From the IMG/VR virus record IMGVR_UViG_3300025326_001399, positions 1-32,175 of that record: DNA of 32,175 bases; one strand, given 5' to 3'. The first letter of the stretch is position 1. Each line of letters starts with the position of its first letter. Below are positions 10,002 to 19,080 of this stretch, piece by piece. A program made the translations under genes and the position numbers. The notes beneath the pieces are model-generated. The model ran no database searches and was not told the DNA's origin. It was given only the letters and a program-made list of their open reading frames with translations. The DNA comes from a virus.

Positions 10002-13000
10002 TTACTGGTTGCTGGCTCTGCGCCGCAGCGCCTCCTCGAACGAGTCCCCAGCCGTCGTGTCGGCCTCCACTGACGGCGTTCCGCGCACTCCAAACTCCAG
10101 GGACGGCGCTTCGAGCCCGCCCTCGGAAATCAGGTCGGCGAGATCCTGCGCCACCATCGGAACCAGGCGCTCCCGCACGGCCTTGTCCAATTCAAATGGC
10201 TGGCCGCGGAAGTCCTTGCCGGTGAGCCACTCGTCCACGAAGGAGACGACCGGGTTCTCCTTCTGCGCGATGAATCGCGCGAGCACGTCCTTGCGCGTGA
10301 TCGGTTTGTATCCCTCGCCGAGCCGCATCACGCGCCCCGTGGTCGAACTCACGACCTCGCCAGTCGCGAGCTGGACCGCGAGTCGCATGTACTGCTGCTG
10401 TCCGGCGAGGATGTCATAGCGAGTCTCGCCGCCATAGGTCTGCGTGCCGACTCCGAAGAAGGCGGGGACGCCGACGATGAGCGAAAGCGGGGCGTTGCCA
10501 CGAGGCGTTGGGAACCGGACCTTGAGAAAATCGGCCGAGCGGGCATCCGTGCCGACCTCGGCGCCGCCGAGTTTCGCGAGCGACATGATCGAGGCGGCTA
10601 GGGCGCCATCGGCGATCAGCGTTTGCAGCGCGCGCCTCCGCGCACCGGCCGGCAGGCGCAGGTAGTGGTAGGGCGTCGTGATCCGTCCCGCAGCGAGCCG
10701 CGGCGAGAAGAAAAGCCCGTTCAGCACCGGCGCCGCGCGCTCGAGTGCGCCGAGAGATCCCCGACCCGTGGCCGCGTTCACGAACGACGCGATCCGTACG
10801 GCGGCATCGTCGCGATCGACCCCGGCCCGGATCGCCGCGCGCAGGTAGTCGTCGAAGACGTCGGCGCGGAGCTGGTTCAGGAACGCCACGTAACCGCGGT
10901 TCGAGGCGCTGACCAAGCGCCCAGCCAGCGGGATCTTCTCGGCGAGGTTCGAGAGGAACCGCTCCTCGCGCTGGGCGATCACGCCGCCGGCTTCGGTGAG
11001 CGCCAGCCCGCCATCGCGCATCGCTCCGTAGCTCGGGCGCAACTTGATGCGGTCGAGCGCGTCCACGTACTTCCTCTCGGAGAGCGCGGCCCGCGCCATC
11101 GTCCCAAGCGCGCGCGTGAACTCCTTCGGCGCCCCGACGAATACCACGCCCTGACGGAACGGGGCCGAGAGATCCCCCGTCGCCATGAGTGCGCGCGGCA
11201 GGTTGAGGACCTCGACGCCGGCTTCCCATGCTTTCTCGATCAGCGGACGCTTCGCGAGCACGTCCTTCACGAAGTCCGAGCCGTACACCTCACGCAAGAG
11301 TGCGAGCTCGGAATCGGTCGGCACCGCTCCGCCGTGCTGGCCGAAGAGTTTGAGCAATCCGACCGCGGCGTTCTGGCGATCGTACTCGCCAGCGAGTTTC
11401 GGGTGCGTGTTGATCCGGTCCACCAGGGCGTCGACATCGACCTGCGCGATCTTCCCGCGCAGCGACTCGAACTGGACCCTTTCGATCGGACCGGTCTTCA
11501 TCACGCGGAACCGTTCGCGCACCCCGGCCTCGCCAGGGACGCGCTCGCGGACCGAGCGCATCTTGGCGGCCACCTGCCCGCGGACCTTGCGGAAGATGGC
11601 TTTCTGCTCGCGCTGGAGGGCTGGAGCGGCGCGCAGGGCGGCGCGGATGCGCTTGAGCGCAGCGTCCGCGTCCGGTGGTTCTCCGCCCGCTGGCGGTGCC
11701 GGAGGACGCTTCCGGGGCGGCTTGGCCGGTGGTACAATGCGCGTGGAAGGCGCTACCGGTGCGGCCGCGGCCCGTGGTATTCTTGCTTCGAAAGGAGCCT
11801 CCCCAATGAGCCTCGACAAGGCCCCTCCCACCTCCTCAGAAACCGAACGACTCGCCGACGTTTCGGCGTAGGTGTTCGGGCGCCCGCCGCGGTTCGCGTC
11901 GCGCGAGAAGGCAAGCGCCTCCTGGTAGTTGCCACGGAACCGGACCGCGTCCATCGGGCGATCGACCGGACCCTTCGAGACGTACCGACCGTTCTCGAGT
12001 TGCCAGTCGCTCGCGGCCAAGACAACCCGATGGTGCCCGTCGAGGACATAGCTGCGGCCGCGTTCCCCGATCTCTCCCAGGTTGTCTTTCCAGACGGTGA
12101 TCCGACCACGGCGATCAGGATCGAACTTGCCGCCAGCATCCCGAAGGAATTGCTGGATTCCCTCCTCGTCCACGAACTCGCCGCGCGCGGTGACCGACGC
12201 CCGGTTCTGGAAGGGCGCGTGGAAGGAGAGTTCGCTCGTCCGGACCTCGGTCGGCTGGAACTTGCGCGGTGCACCGGCCTCTGCCGGTTTCTCCACGGCT
12301 CCTGGGGCTGCGGCGCGCCGCGTTTCGGCGGTCGGCACCGTGGCTCGCGCCGCGGCCGGGCGGCTCTCGAGCGCGGCCGTGAAGATGTCGCCCTGTCCGG
12401 CTTCGGAGAGAGCCCGGAAGCGAGCTTGGGCGACGGCGCGGGCAGGGTCGAACCCCGTAGGGCGCTTCTGACCGCTCATGCGCTCGGCCGTCGCCGCAGC
12501 CTCCTCCGGGCTCACATCCTGACGCCAGAGCCGGTTGAACGCCTGATCGAAGGATTCAGCTTCGCGCCCGAGGCCGGCCACGGCCGCCTGACCCTCGGCA
12601 CTCCCTGCACCAATCTGGCGGGTGGCGACCTCGGGCGCTGTTCCAGGAATCCCGGTCTGTGGCAGACGTCGGCCCCGGGGGAGCCCGGCGACCGCGATAA
12701 TTGGTTCCCGGGCCGCCCGGGTTGCCGCCTCCCTCAGAACGGGCACCGTGCGACGCGCCAGGGCCGCCCCGCCTGCGATCGTCCCCCCGGCAAGGGTGGC
12801 GGTCGTGAGCGGGTTCAGAGCGGCTATGCGGCCAACGTCGCGCGCCAGGGGGCCAATACCGCGTGCTTGTAGCCGTTCAACCTCCGGCACGGCCCTGGTC
12901 AGCAATTCGGTTTCCTGGGGCCCGAGCCCTGGGGTTGCGAGTTCGGGGGCGATCTGGAAGAGCGGAGCCAGGGCCGGGATGTCGCTGGGGAGCGGGACGC

Positions 13001-13184
13001 TGCCGACCAATTCCTGGAAGGCGTTCGAGACGACGTTGCTCGGGTCCGGCTCTCCGAAGAGTGCCCGCGCGCGGGCCGCCCGGATGGTCCGACCGAGTGC
13101 GCTGAAAGGCCCCCGCTGGGTCTCGAAGATCTCGCCCCGTTCGCGGGCCGGTCGTCGAGCAAGCGCGTCGTCGAAGCCGCTCAC
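10002..13184 (-). CDS. Large internal virion/polyvalent protein with ParB-like and LPD38-like regions
   Basis: The 1060-residue product starts at GTG 13184, overlapping the upstream stop as GTGA. The frame extends further upstream but only as Arg-rich shadow. Residues about 355-395 contain R-I-T-V-W and Y-V-L-D-G-H-H-R-V, the motif of ParB-like nuclease domains. From about 690 to 1040 it resembles the LPD38 region of large polyvalent phage proteins (F-L-N-Q-L-R-A-D-V-F-D-D-Y-L, A-T-G-R-G-S-L-G, F-F-S-P-R-L, T-G-K-D-F-R-G-Q-P-F). Between them is a Pro/Ala linker with positively charged helices. Polyvalent proteins are thought to be carried in the particle and injected with DNA to protect it. 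Lying between tail and lysis genes fits an ejection protein. Confidence 0.8.
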   Translation of the reverse strand: MSGFDDALARRPARERGEIFETQRGPFSALGRTIRAARARALFGEPDPSNVVSNAFQELVGSVPLPSDIPALAPLFQIAPELATPGLGPQETELLTRAVPEVERLQARGIGPLARDVGRIAALNPLTTATLAGGTIAGGAALARRTVPVLREAATRAAREPIIAVAGLPRGRRLPQTGIPGTAPEVATRQIGAGSAEGQAAVAGLGREAESFDQAFNRLWRQDVSPEEAAATAERMSGQKRPTGFDPARAVAQARFRALSEAGQGDIFTAALESRPAAARATVPTAETRRAAAPGAVEKPAEAGAPRKFQPTEVRTSELSFHAPFQNRASVTARGEFVDEEGIQQFLRDAGGKFDPDRRGRITVWKDNLGEIGERGRSYVLDGHHRVVLAASDWQLENGRYVSKGPVDRPMDAVRFRGNYQEALAFSRDANRGGRPNTYAETSASRSVSEEVGGALSRLIGEAPFEARIPRAAAAPVAPSTRIVPPAKPPRKRPPAPPAGGEPPDADAALKRIRAALRAAPALQREQKAIFRKVRGQVAAKMRSVRERVPGEAGVRERFRVMKTGPIERVQFESLRGKIAQVDVDALVDRINTHPKLAGEYDRQNAAVGLLKLFGQHGGAVPTDSELALLREVYGSDFVKDVLAKRPLIEKAWEAGVEVLNLPRALMATGDLSAPFRQGVVFVGAPKEFTRALGTMARAALSERKYVDALDRIKLRPSYGAMRDGGLALTEAGGVIAQREERFLSNLAEKIPLAGRLVSASNRGYVAFLNQLRADVFDDYLRAAIRAGVDRDDAAVRIASFVNAATGRGSLGALERAAPVLNGLFFSPRLAAGRITTPYHYLRLPAGARRRALQTLIADGALAASIMSLAKLGGAEVGTDARSADFLKVRFPTPRGNAPLSLIVGVPAFFGVGTQTYGGETRYDILAGQQQYMRLAVQLATGEVVSSTTGRVMRLGEGYKPITRKDVLARFIAQKENPVVSFVDEWLTGKDFRGQPFELDKAVRERLVPMVAQDLADLISEGGLEAPSLEFGVRGTPSVEADTTAGDSFEEALRRRASNQ

Positions 13185-14065
13185 CGCTTCTTTCCCTTCA
13201 TCCGCTGCGTCCGCTTCAGGTAGTTCTCGCGGACCTCGCGGTCGCGCTCGAGCGCGTTGCCGGGCGGGATCAGGTTCACGGCGTCCTGTAGTTCGGCCGG
13301 ATCGCGAGCCGCCCGGATGCGGCGCAGCACGGTCGCCCTGAGATCCTCGGTTGCCGTGACCTCCTGCATGGTCTCGCGAGCCGTGGCCGGCTTCGCCGAC
13401 TTCTCGGGCTCGGGGTAGGCGCGCTTCCGCAGCGTCTCGTACTCCGAGAAGGTGACGGCCTTGCCGACCGGGAAGTTCGGGTCCCCAAGCCGTTGCGACA
13501 TCTCCTTGCTGACTCGATAGGCGCGCTGGTCCTCGTGTGGGCTGCGGCGGCCGGCTGCGCGCTCCTCGCGCGCGAACGCCCGCTCCTCCTGCCGGGTTTC
13601 CCGGGCAAGCGCCCGCTCCTCGGCCCGATTCTCGCGCTCGAGTGTCGCAGCCCGAGCCCGGCCCTCGCGGCGGCGGGCGACGCGATCTCGCACGGCCTGC
13701 TCGGTGAGCGCCGCGGTGCGCCGATTGCGCTCGCGGGCCTCGGCGTCGAGTGCCGCCTGCGCCTCCTCGCGCCGCTGCATGTCGGTCATCCGAGACTGGC
13801 CGAAGGTGCGCGCGGCGCTGGTCAGCAGATGGGCTCCGAAGACGTCTCCGGGAGGCCCTTGGGTTCCGGGCTGGGGCAACTGCGCGAACGATTGGGCGAG
13901 AATGTCCCCAAACGCCCCCCCGGCGGCGAACCGCAGGCCGGGGTCGATCGCCGGCTCGCCCCGGAACTCCATGCCGGTCCCGGGATAGAACGGTCCCCGA
14001 TCGGGTTCCCGGTAATCCGGGATGAACAGGTCCTCGGGCGGGCTGTCCAGGAAGCGCGGTGGCAT
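13181..14065 (-). CDS. Coiled-coil internal or tail-associated protein
   Basis: ATG 14065 overlaps the upstream TAA by one base (TAATG). The 294-residue product begins P-P-R-F-L-D-S-P-P-E-D-L-F and has a Gly/Pro-rich first third. A very long Arg/Glu/Ala helix follows (about residues 92-187, with repeated A-R-E/E-E-R-A units), then a mixed region with a basic end. Long coiled coils upstream of a large ejection protein are common among internal virion proteins of short-tailed phages. The repetitive Arg/Glu makeup may reflect GC-rich codons. No family is recognised. Confidence 0.7.
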   Translation of the reverse strand: MPPRFLDSPPEDLFIPDYREPDRGPFYPGTGMEFRGEPAIDPGLRFAAGGAFGDILAQSFAQLPQPGTQGPPGDVFGAHLLTSAARTFGQSRMTDMQRREEAQAALDAEARERNRRTAALTEQAVRDRVARRREGRARAATLERENRAEERALARETRQEERAFAREERAAGRRSPHEDQRAYRVSKEMSQRLGDPNFPVGKAVTFSEYETLRKRAYPEPEKSAKPATARETMQEVTATEDLRATVLRRIRAARDPAELQDAVNLIPPGNALERDREVRENYLKRTQRMKGKKR

Positions 14066-14667
14066 TAGCGGAAGAGCCTCGCTGCTCCGGCACCGGCAAA
14101 CGGTCCCAGGAACTGGCCGGCCGCAGCAGCCCACGGCTCACCAGGCTGGGGATCGCGCCGATTCACGGCCTGACCGAAGTAGCCGCGCGTGATGTCCTGG
14201 AGAAATCCCTGGTTCTGCATCATCGAACGCAAGATCGCATCGGACAGCGCGCGCTCGTACTCGTCGTCGGCCTCGCCTTGTGCGCTCAGACGTGCGTACC
14301 CGCGGAGATAGGGGTCGTCGCCCGAGTAGGCGTCAGCCGCGGTGAGCGCCCGTGATACGCGGGAACCTCGACGTTGCAGAAGATTCGCGCGAATGAAGTC
14401 GAGCAACGCAGGCGACCCCAGCGGATCGAACACCCCGGCCTCGCGGCCCGACTCGATCAGGTTGGTCTGGAACTGCGGGCCCGAGAACTCGCCCTCGGGA
14501 TTGACGCCGAGCGCGGATGGCCCTGCGGGCATCGGTTGACTGCGCCGGAAGGCGCCGACCGCTCCGCGTAGACGTGGGTTCACCGCTGGTGCACCACCGG
14601 CCGATGATCCCAAGAGTGCCGGTCTCGGGAAGGGGCGGTCGTAGACTGAATATCGACTCTCGGGCAC
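14065..14667 (-). CDS. Hypothetical virion-associated protein
   Basis: GTG 14667 follows AGGAGGG by four bases. The 200-residue product is Gly/Pro/Ala-rich in the first half, with helices later (A-L-L-D-F-I-R-A-N-L-L-Q-R-R, then E-Y-E-R-A-L-S-D-A-I-L-R-S-M-M). It ends in a small Ala/Gly hydrophobic patch. It is sandwiched between the large tail protein and internal proteins, so it is probably part of the tail or the ejected set. The stop overlaps the next ATG. No family is recognised. Confidence 0.7.
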   Translation of the reverse strand: MPESRYSVYDRPFPRPALLGSSAGGAPAVNPRLRGAVGAFRRSQPMPAGPSALGVNPEGEFSGPQFQTNLIESGREAGVFDPLGSPALLDFIRANLLQRRGSRVSRALTAADAYSGDDPYLRGYARLSAQGEADDEYERALSDAILRSMMQNQGFLQDITRGYFGQAVNRRDPQPGEPWAAAAGQFLGPFAGAGAARLFR

Positions 14668-14675
14668 AGACCCTC

Positions 14676-17600
14676 CTATACGATCGCCGACTCGAACTCC
14701 ACCTCGAGCTCGCGAACCTCGAAGCGGTCGCTGTTCACGGCGTCATCTCTCACACCGAATTCAGTGACTTCAGCGTAGCGCATTAGTGATCGCGGGACGT
14801 TGCGGACTTCGGCCGGATCGTCGTCGGCGTTCACGAGCAGGTCGACGGCTTGCTGGTAGGTCCGGGCGCGATCATTCGCGACGAGCAGTTTGAGCCCGCT
14901 CGCGCGCGCGCGTCCCAGCCACGAGACGCGGCTGATGCGGTGACGGCGTCGGTTGCTGCCGCCAAGCTCCTTGCGGAAGTAGGCGATTGGCACGAAGTTC
15001 ACGCCGTCATCCTGGAAGGTCGTGTCGAGCTGCTGGATCTGCCCGTCGCCCGTGCTACCGGCGTTCGTGTCCAGGAATCCGAAGTGGCGCGCGGGTGTGG
15101 TCGAGCTGTTGGCACCGACGCTGACGCCGGCCACGACGGGAGTCGTGAGGGGCGCGCTCCACGGATAAGGCGTGCCGTCTGGCCGTAGAACTTCGGCAAG
15201 CCCGCTGGCGCTCGAGGTCGGTGAGAAGTCGTACTCCTGCCGGTAGCGCGTCGCAGCATCGAAACGGTATGAGATCACGAGCTTCGTCCCATCGAGCCAG
15301 GCATGGAATCCGTAATCGTCGCCGTCCGAGTCCGCGCTGGCACCGGACGCCTCCAGCTCGTACTTGAGAACGCCGAGATCGAGGTGTCCGGCCGTTCCGG
15401 TCCGCACGGACGGATTGTGGAGCGCGCCGGTGATGATGACCTCGCGACGCGAGCTGTCCGTAACTACGTAGCCGTCGCGCGTGAGGTAGCCGACCCAGCC
15501 GTCTCCCTCGACCAGGCTGTAGGGCGAGATGCACCCGCGACGCCGGTTGATCGGAGCGAAGCGGTAGTCGATGTCCTCGCCCGAGTTGCCATCGCGCCGG
15601 TTGGAGAACAGGTAGACCGCTCGCGAGTAGGCCGCGACGCCACCGACTTCGAGCGCACGCAAGCCCATGAAGTGACCTGCCTTGGCGGGCGGAGACCGGC
15701 GATGAGCGGGGTCGTTGTAGAAGGCGTTCGCCGTGAGCGACGTCGTCATGCGCGCGTCGATCGAGGGGCGCTGCGCCGAGATCCACAGGCTGCGCTTGTC
15801 GATCGGCGAGTTCAAGTCGAGCCAACGCCCGCGTAGCCCGATCGGCGCCGGGAAGCAACCGCCGAAGGCCCGCACGTACCCGCGCTCGGTGCCGCTCGTG
15901 AGTCCGTTGTCCCCGGTGTCCACGAAGAACGCGACCGTCGCGGTGCCTGCGGTCACGTTGAAGATGCCGCCGCCGCGGCGCGCAAGCGTCACCGACGCAT
16001 CGGAAGACTTCGCCGTCACGATGAGATCAGAGACCGAGACCGAGCCGGTGCCCGACGAGATCCGGAACCCCATGCCCAACGCGACATCCTGGAACCCATC
16101 GGGGAACGTCCCGGCACAACTGATCGTGAAGGAAGTAATCCCGGTCAACGTTATGAGGTTGTCGATCGGCACGAGAAACTCGGTGAGGGCGAGAGTGTCC
16201 GAGCGGATTGCTGGGTCGATACCCCCGACCGCCTGCATCACCCATTCCTTGCCAGCACCACCGACGACCGTTTCCTGAATCTCGTCGATGATGTCCTGCA
16301 AGGTGCCGAAGGCGGGCACATCGCTCGCGGGGGCCGCACGTAGCGTGATCGAGGTCACGGCCGGAGCACTCGGGATCGACGAAAAGTAGCAGAGCTGCAG
16401 GACGATCGATCCGTAGTCGCGCCAAGAATTCGGTGGAGCCCAGATCGGGACCGTCCCGCTCATGTCTTTGAAGATGCGGTAGGCGAAACTGCCGCCTCCG
16501 AGAGCGCCGTAGATCGAAGGGATGCCGCCAACGATGGCCGCGTCGACCGTATCGGGTTGGTTCAGGTCCCGGGTCGTCGAGACTCCGGTGGGCGCGATGT
16601 AGGCGGCGGTCGCTGGCATGCGCGAGTACCCGAGGATGACGCGCTCATCCATGTCGGCGACGTGGCGTGCGGCGGGGGGAGAGATGAGGTCGCGCCCGCC
16701 GTAGGGCCCGAGAATGATGTCGGCCGACTCAAGGGCGTCGTTCGACCCGTTCTCGTCCGAATACGCCGTCTGCGCGTTGTCCTCGAGGATCTTCACGATG
16801 TAGAGCTTGAGCGGGATGTCGGCTACTTTGCCGAACCCGAACCCTTCGGGTGCCGGATCAACGGTGTTGACGTTGACCTTGTACGTGCGAAGGATCGCCC
16901 GCCGGGCGATCTCGGGACCCATGATCGGCAGGTTCGATAGCAGCACCGCCGCATGGTAGGTGGCCGTGGTCCCGTCGCCGACGATGCACAGCCCCCCCCG
17001 CGCCGGGGTCGTCCGATTCGGACGGATCTGGAAGGGGCGGGTCCAGCTCCCATCGCGCCGCTGGCCGGCCATGCTGTAGTAGCACGCATCGCCGCTTCGC
17101 CAATTCTGGTTCGCGCTGCCCGAGGCAGAAGTGAAGGAGAAAGTCGGGGCGAAGAGCGGCGGGCAGGGAGACCACGGCCGTGCCCTGAGCACATCCGTTA
17201 CGGTCGTGGTCTTGTCGAGCCAACGCTGGTCCCATTCCATCGGCGTCCCATCCAGGTTCGGAGTGAGCGCCCGGTCGCCGTAGAAGCCGACATCGCGGGC
17301 CCCGGCCGCCGTGAACCTCCGCGAGTACTCGTAGGCGCAGCGCGTCATGCCGGTTCCGCTCGTGGCCCCCGCTGCCCCTTTGCTGACGTAGGGGATCGGG
17401 ACCATGCGGAAGACCGGCCGCGATCCGTCGACCGGATAGGTGGTCGCCGAGAACTCCTCGCCGAACGTGTGATTCGCTTCCGCCTGAGTCAGCCCGGCGT
17501 TGGTCGAGCGCCACCAGAATTGCCCGAACTTCTTGGCGATCGACTCGTTCGAGAAGAGCCCGATCACGGAAGGCCAGCCATCGGCGAGCGTGCCGCTCAC

Positions 17601-17888
17601 GAACTCGTAGCCGTGGCGCGGCTTCATGGAGTCCTTGAACTCCAGCAGCCCCACCGGGGCGGCCGGAGCCGCCTCGAACTGTGTCACGCGCCCGAGCCTG
17701 GACACGACTGCCCCGGTATTCGGGTCGATGATGACGTCGCGGGAATCGGCGGTGATCGCGTCCACTGGTGCCTCGGACGCCTTGACCGACGCCACGAAAC
17801 CGAGCCGACCGGAATAGCGTCGTCCGAACCTGTGGCCGACCCGGTTGGTGATGGTCTCGGAGTCGAGGAGCCTTCTTCTGGCTACCAT
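14676..17888 (-). CDS. Very large tail structural protein
   Basis: The 1070-residue product starts at ATG 17888, overlapping the adaptor stop by seven bases. The composition is beta-rich with many Gly, Thr, Asp and aromatic residues and no long helices. A repeated strand-turn pattern is clear near residues 780-960 (S-L-V-E-G-D-G-W-V-G-Y-L-T-R-D-G-Y-V-V-T-D-S, then G-F-H-A-W-L-D-G-T-K-L-V-I-S-Y). Its place directly after the head-tail adaptor matches the tail nozzle/hub position in short-tailed phages (compare T7 gp12 or P22 gp10), and a beta-propeller-like fold would suit. This is inferred from position and composition, not from a family match. Confidence 0.7.
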   Translation of the reverse strand: MVARRRLLDSETITNRVGHRFGRRYSGRLGFVASVKASEAPVDAITADSRDVIIDPNTGAVVSRLGRVTQFEAAPAAPVGLLEFKDSMKPRHGYEFVSGTLADGWPSVIGLFSNESIAKKFGQFWWRSTNAGLTQAEANHTFGEEFSATTYPVDGSRPVFRMVPIPYVSKGAAGATSGTGMTRCAYEYSRRFTAAGARDVGFYGDRALTPNLDGTPMEWDQRWLDKTTTVTDVLRARPWSPCPPLFAPTFSFTSASGSANQNWRSGDACYYSMAGQRRDGSWTRPFQIRPNRTTPARGGLCIVGDGTTATYHAAVLLSNLPIMGPEIARRAILRTYKVNVNTVDPAPEGFGFGKVADIPLKLYIVKILEDNAQTAYSDENGSNDALESADIILGPYGGRDLISPPAARHVADMDERVILGYSRMPATAAYIAPTGVSTTRDLNQPDTVDAAIVGGIPSIYGALGGGSFAYRIFKDMSGTVPIWAPPNSWRDYGSIVLQLCYFSSIPSAPAVTSITLRAAPASDVPAFGTLQDIIDEIQETVVGGAGKEWVMQAVGGIDPAIRSDTLALTEFLVPIDNLITLTGITSFTISCAGTFPDGFQDVALGMGFRISSGTGSVSVSDLIVTAKSSDASVTLARRGGGIFNVTAGTATVAFFVDTGDNGLTSGTERGYVRAFGGCFPAPIGLRGRWLDLNSPIDKRSLWISAQRPSIDARMTTSLTANAFYNDPAHRRSPPAKAGHFMGLRALEVGGVAAYSRAVYLFSNRRDGNSGEDIDYRFAPINRRRGCISPYSLVEGDGWVGYLTRDGYVVTDSSRREVIITGALHNPSVRTGTAGHLDLGVLKYELEASGASADSDGDDYGFHAWLDGTKLVISYRFDAATRYRQEYDFSPTSSASGLAEVLRPDGTPYPWSAPLTTPVVAGVSVGANSSTTPARHFGFLDTNAGSTGDGQIQQLDTTFQDDGVNFVPIAYFRKELGGSNRRRHRISRVSWLGRARASGLKLLVANDRARTYQQAVDLLVNADDDPAEVRNVPRSLMRYAEVTEFGVRDDAVNSDRFEVRELEVEFESAIV

Positions 17889-18592
17889 CCTCGCCTCACG
17901 GTCATGCCACGCGGCGCACGCCGCTGGCGGCGACGCCTGTTCGATGCGTTCTGGCGGCCGGCCGCCGCTTCACGCTCCCAGCGCGCCAGCAGGTCTTTCG
18001 AGAGCCCGTGGTCGTCGAAGTCCTCGGCGAGCATCCCCAGCGCGAGGTCGATCGCCGCTTCGCGTTCCAGTGCCCGCAACGCATCGTGAGAGAAGGGGAG
18101 TACGGTGGCATCGGCATAGGCCGCCGTGGGGATCTCTTCCAGGAGGGCGTCGAGCGAGTCGGCCGCCGTGGGACGGGGATGAACCCGGATCGTGACGACT
18201 TCATTCGCCCCGGACGTCTTCTCCAGGATCGTGTAGTGCGTGACCTTCGGACCGAACGGGATCATCGTGCCACGCCTGAGCATCTCCATCTCCGTGTTGC
18301 TCACGCGCTCCAGCGGCCAGTGGTCGGAAGCCCGCACGAGCTCGAGGATGGTCTCGTACTCGATGCCCACGGCTGGCGAGAAGTCGCTGGACTCGGTGTC
18401 GGAGATCGCGATCCAAGCCGACACCCAGCCGCGTCCGAGTCCCAGATCCGGCGCCATGATCTGAGCGAGATCCATGAGGGTGTGATAGGCGTCGACATCC
18501 GTCACCGCGAGCACGGTGCCGCCGGCGGGCGGATTCGGGTCTTTGAGGAGGATGCGGACGCGAACGAGAGTTTGGGCGAGCGTTTGGCTCAC
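17882..18592 (-). CDS. Head-tail adaptor (neck) protein
   Basis: The 236-residue product starts at GTG 18592 in a GTGA overlap. It opens with a helical S-Q-T-L-A-Q-T-L-V-R-V-R-I-L-L-K-D and has a central beta region. A helical C-terminal part follows, P-F-S-H-D-A-L-R-A-L-E-R-E-A-A-I-D-L-A-L-G (about 165-185), ending in a very basic tail (R-R-R-R-Q-R-R). This layout resembles phage adaptor proteins that sit under the portal, including those annotated DUF6682, and the gene sits between capsid and tail genes. The basic tail could touch DNA. Assignment is by resemblance and position. Confidence 0.65.
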   Translation of the reverse strand: MSQTLAQTLVRVRILLKDPNPPAGGTVLAVTDVDAYHTLMDLAQIMAPDLGLGRGWVSAWIAISDTESSDFSPAVGIEYETILELVRASDHWPLERVSNTEMEMLRRGTMIPFGPKVTHYTILEKTSGANEVVTIRVHPRPTAADSLDALLEEIPTAAYADATVLPFSHDALRALEREAAIDLALGMLAEDFDDHGLSKDLLARWEREAAAGRQNASNRRRRQRRAPRGMTVRRGW

Positions 18593-19080
18593 CAGAGTGG
18601 CCTTCCCTCGGCCTTGGGTTCATGTTCGACGGTTCCGTCCGGATGGATGACTGTCCATGAACCATCGCGATTCAGGAGATACCTCTTCACCCTGCGGCCT
18701 CGATAGGGCTTGAATCGGATGCCGCCCTTGCTGATCCGCTTCTCGGCGTTGTGTTCCGGGGCCGAGACCCTGCGTCCGGTCACGGCGTCGACGCCGAGGT
18801 CCACGCTCGGAATCGAGGCGTTGAGAATGGCGCTGCGCTCGATCTCCTCCTTGCGCCAATCGTGCTGCATATCCATGAGCCGGGCGACAGCCTCGTGTCC
18901 CACCACTTGTCCGCCACACTGGCCTTCATCGTCAACAGTTACGCCATCCGCCGCCCGGCCGATGTCCTTGCGGATGTCCTCGAGCGAGGGCAGTTTCGCC
19001 CGCGCGCGGGCGATGCGGCGCGACTGGTCAAGGGCGAACTCGGTCGCCTTGGGATCAGGTGCCGGTGGCGGGTGGGACAA
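18589..19080 (-). CDS. Hypothetical head-completion-region protein
   Basis: The likely start is TTG 19080, with AGAGGA about nine bases upstream. It overlaps the previous gene by 26 bases and gives 163 residues (S-H-P-P-P-A-P-D-P-K-A-T-E-F). The frame is open further upstream but that is shadow. The protein has a basic helix (Q-S-R-R-I-A-R-A-R-A-K-L), an acidic middle, and a C-terminal strand-turn region (R-Y-L-L-N-R-D-G-S-W-T-V-I-H-P-D-G-T-V). It lies between capsid and adaptor genes, so it may be a head-completion or neck factor. No family is recognised. Confidence 0.6.
   Translation of the reverse strand: MSHPPPAPDPKATEFALDQSRRIARARAKLPSLEDIRKDIGRAADGVTVDDEGQCGGQVVGHEAVARLMDMQHDWRKEEIERSAILNASIPSVDLGVDAVTGRRVSAPEHNAEKRISKGGIRFKPYRGRRVKRYLLNRDGSWTVIHPDGTVEHEPKAEGRPLW

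Noticed and set aside
10623-12872. Long plus-strand open frames opposite the large internal protein gene (about 750 residues), and similar ones at 21642-23813 and 24256-26541
   Set aside because: They mirror minus-strand genes with recognisable portal, terminase and polyvalent motifs. Their sequences are Arg/Gly/Pro-rich GC shadow without motifs.
13185-14141. Upstream extension of the 1060-residue protein to 14141
   Set aside because: The extension is Arg/Pro shadow over two plausible genes. GTG 13184 in a GTGA overlap is the sensible start.
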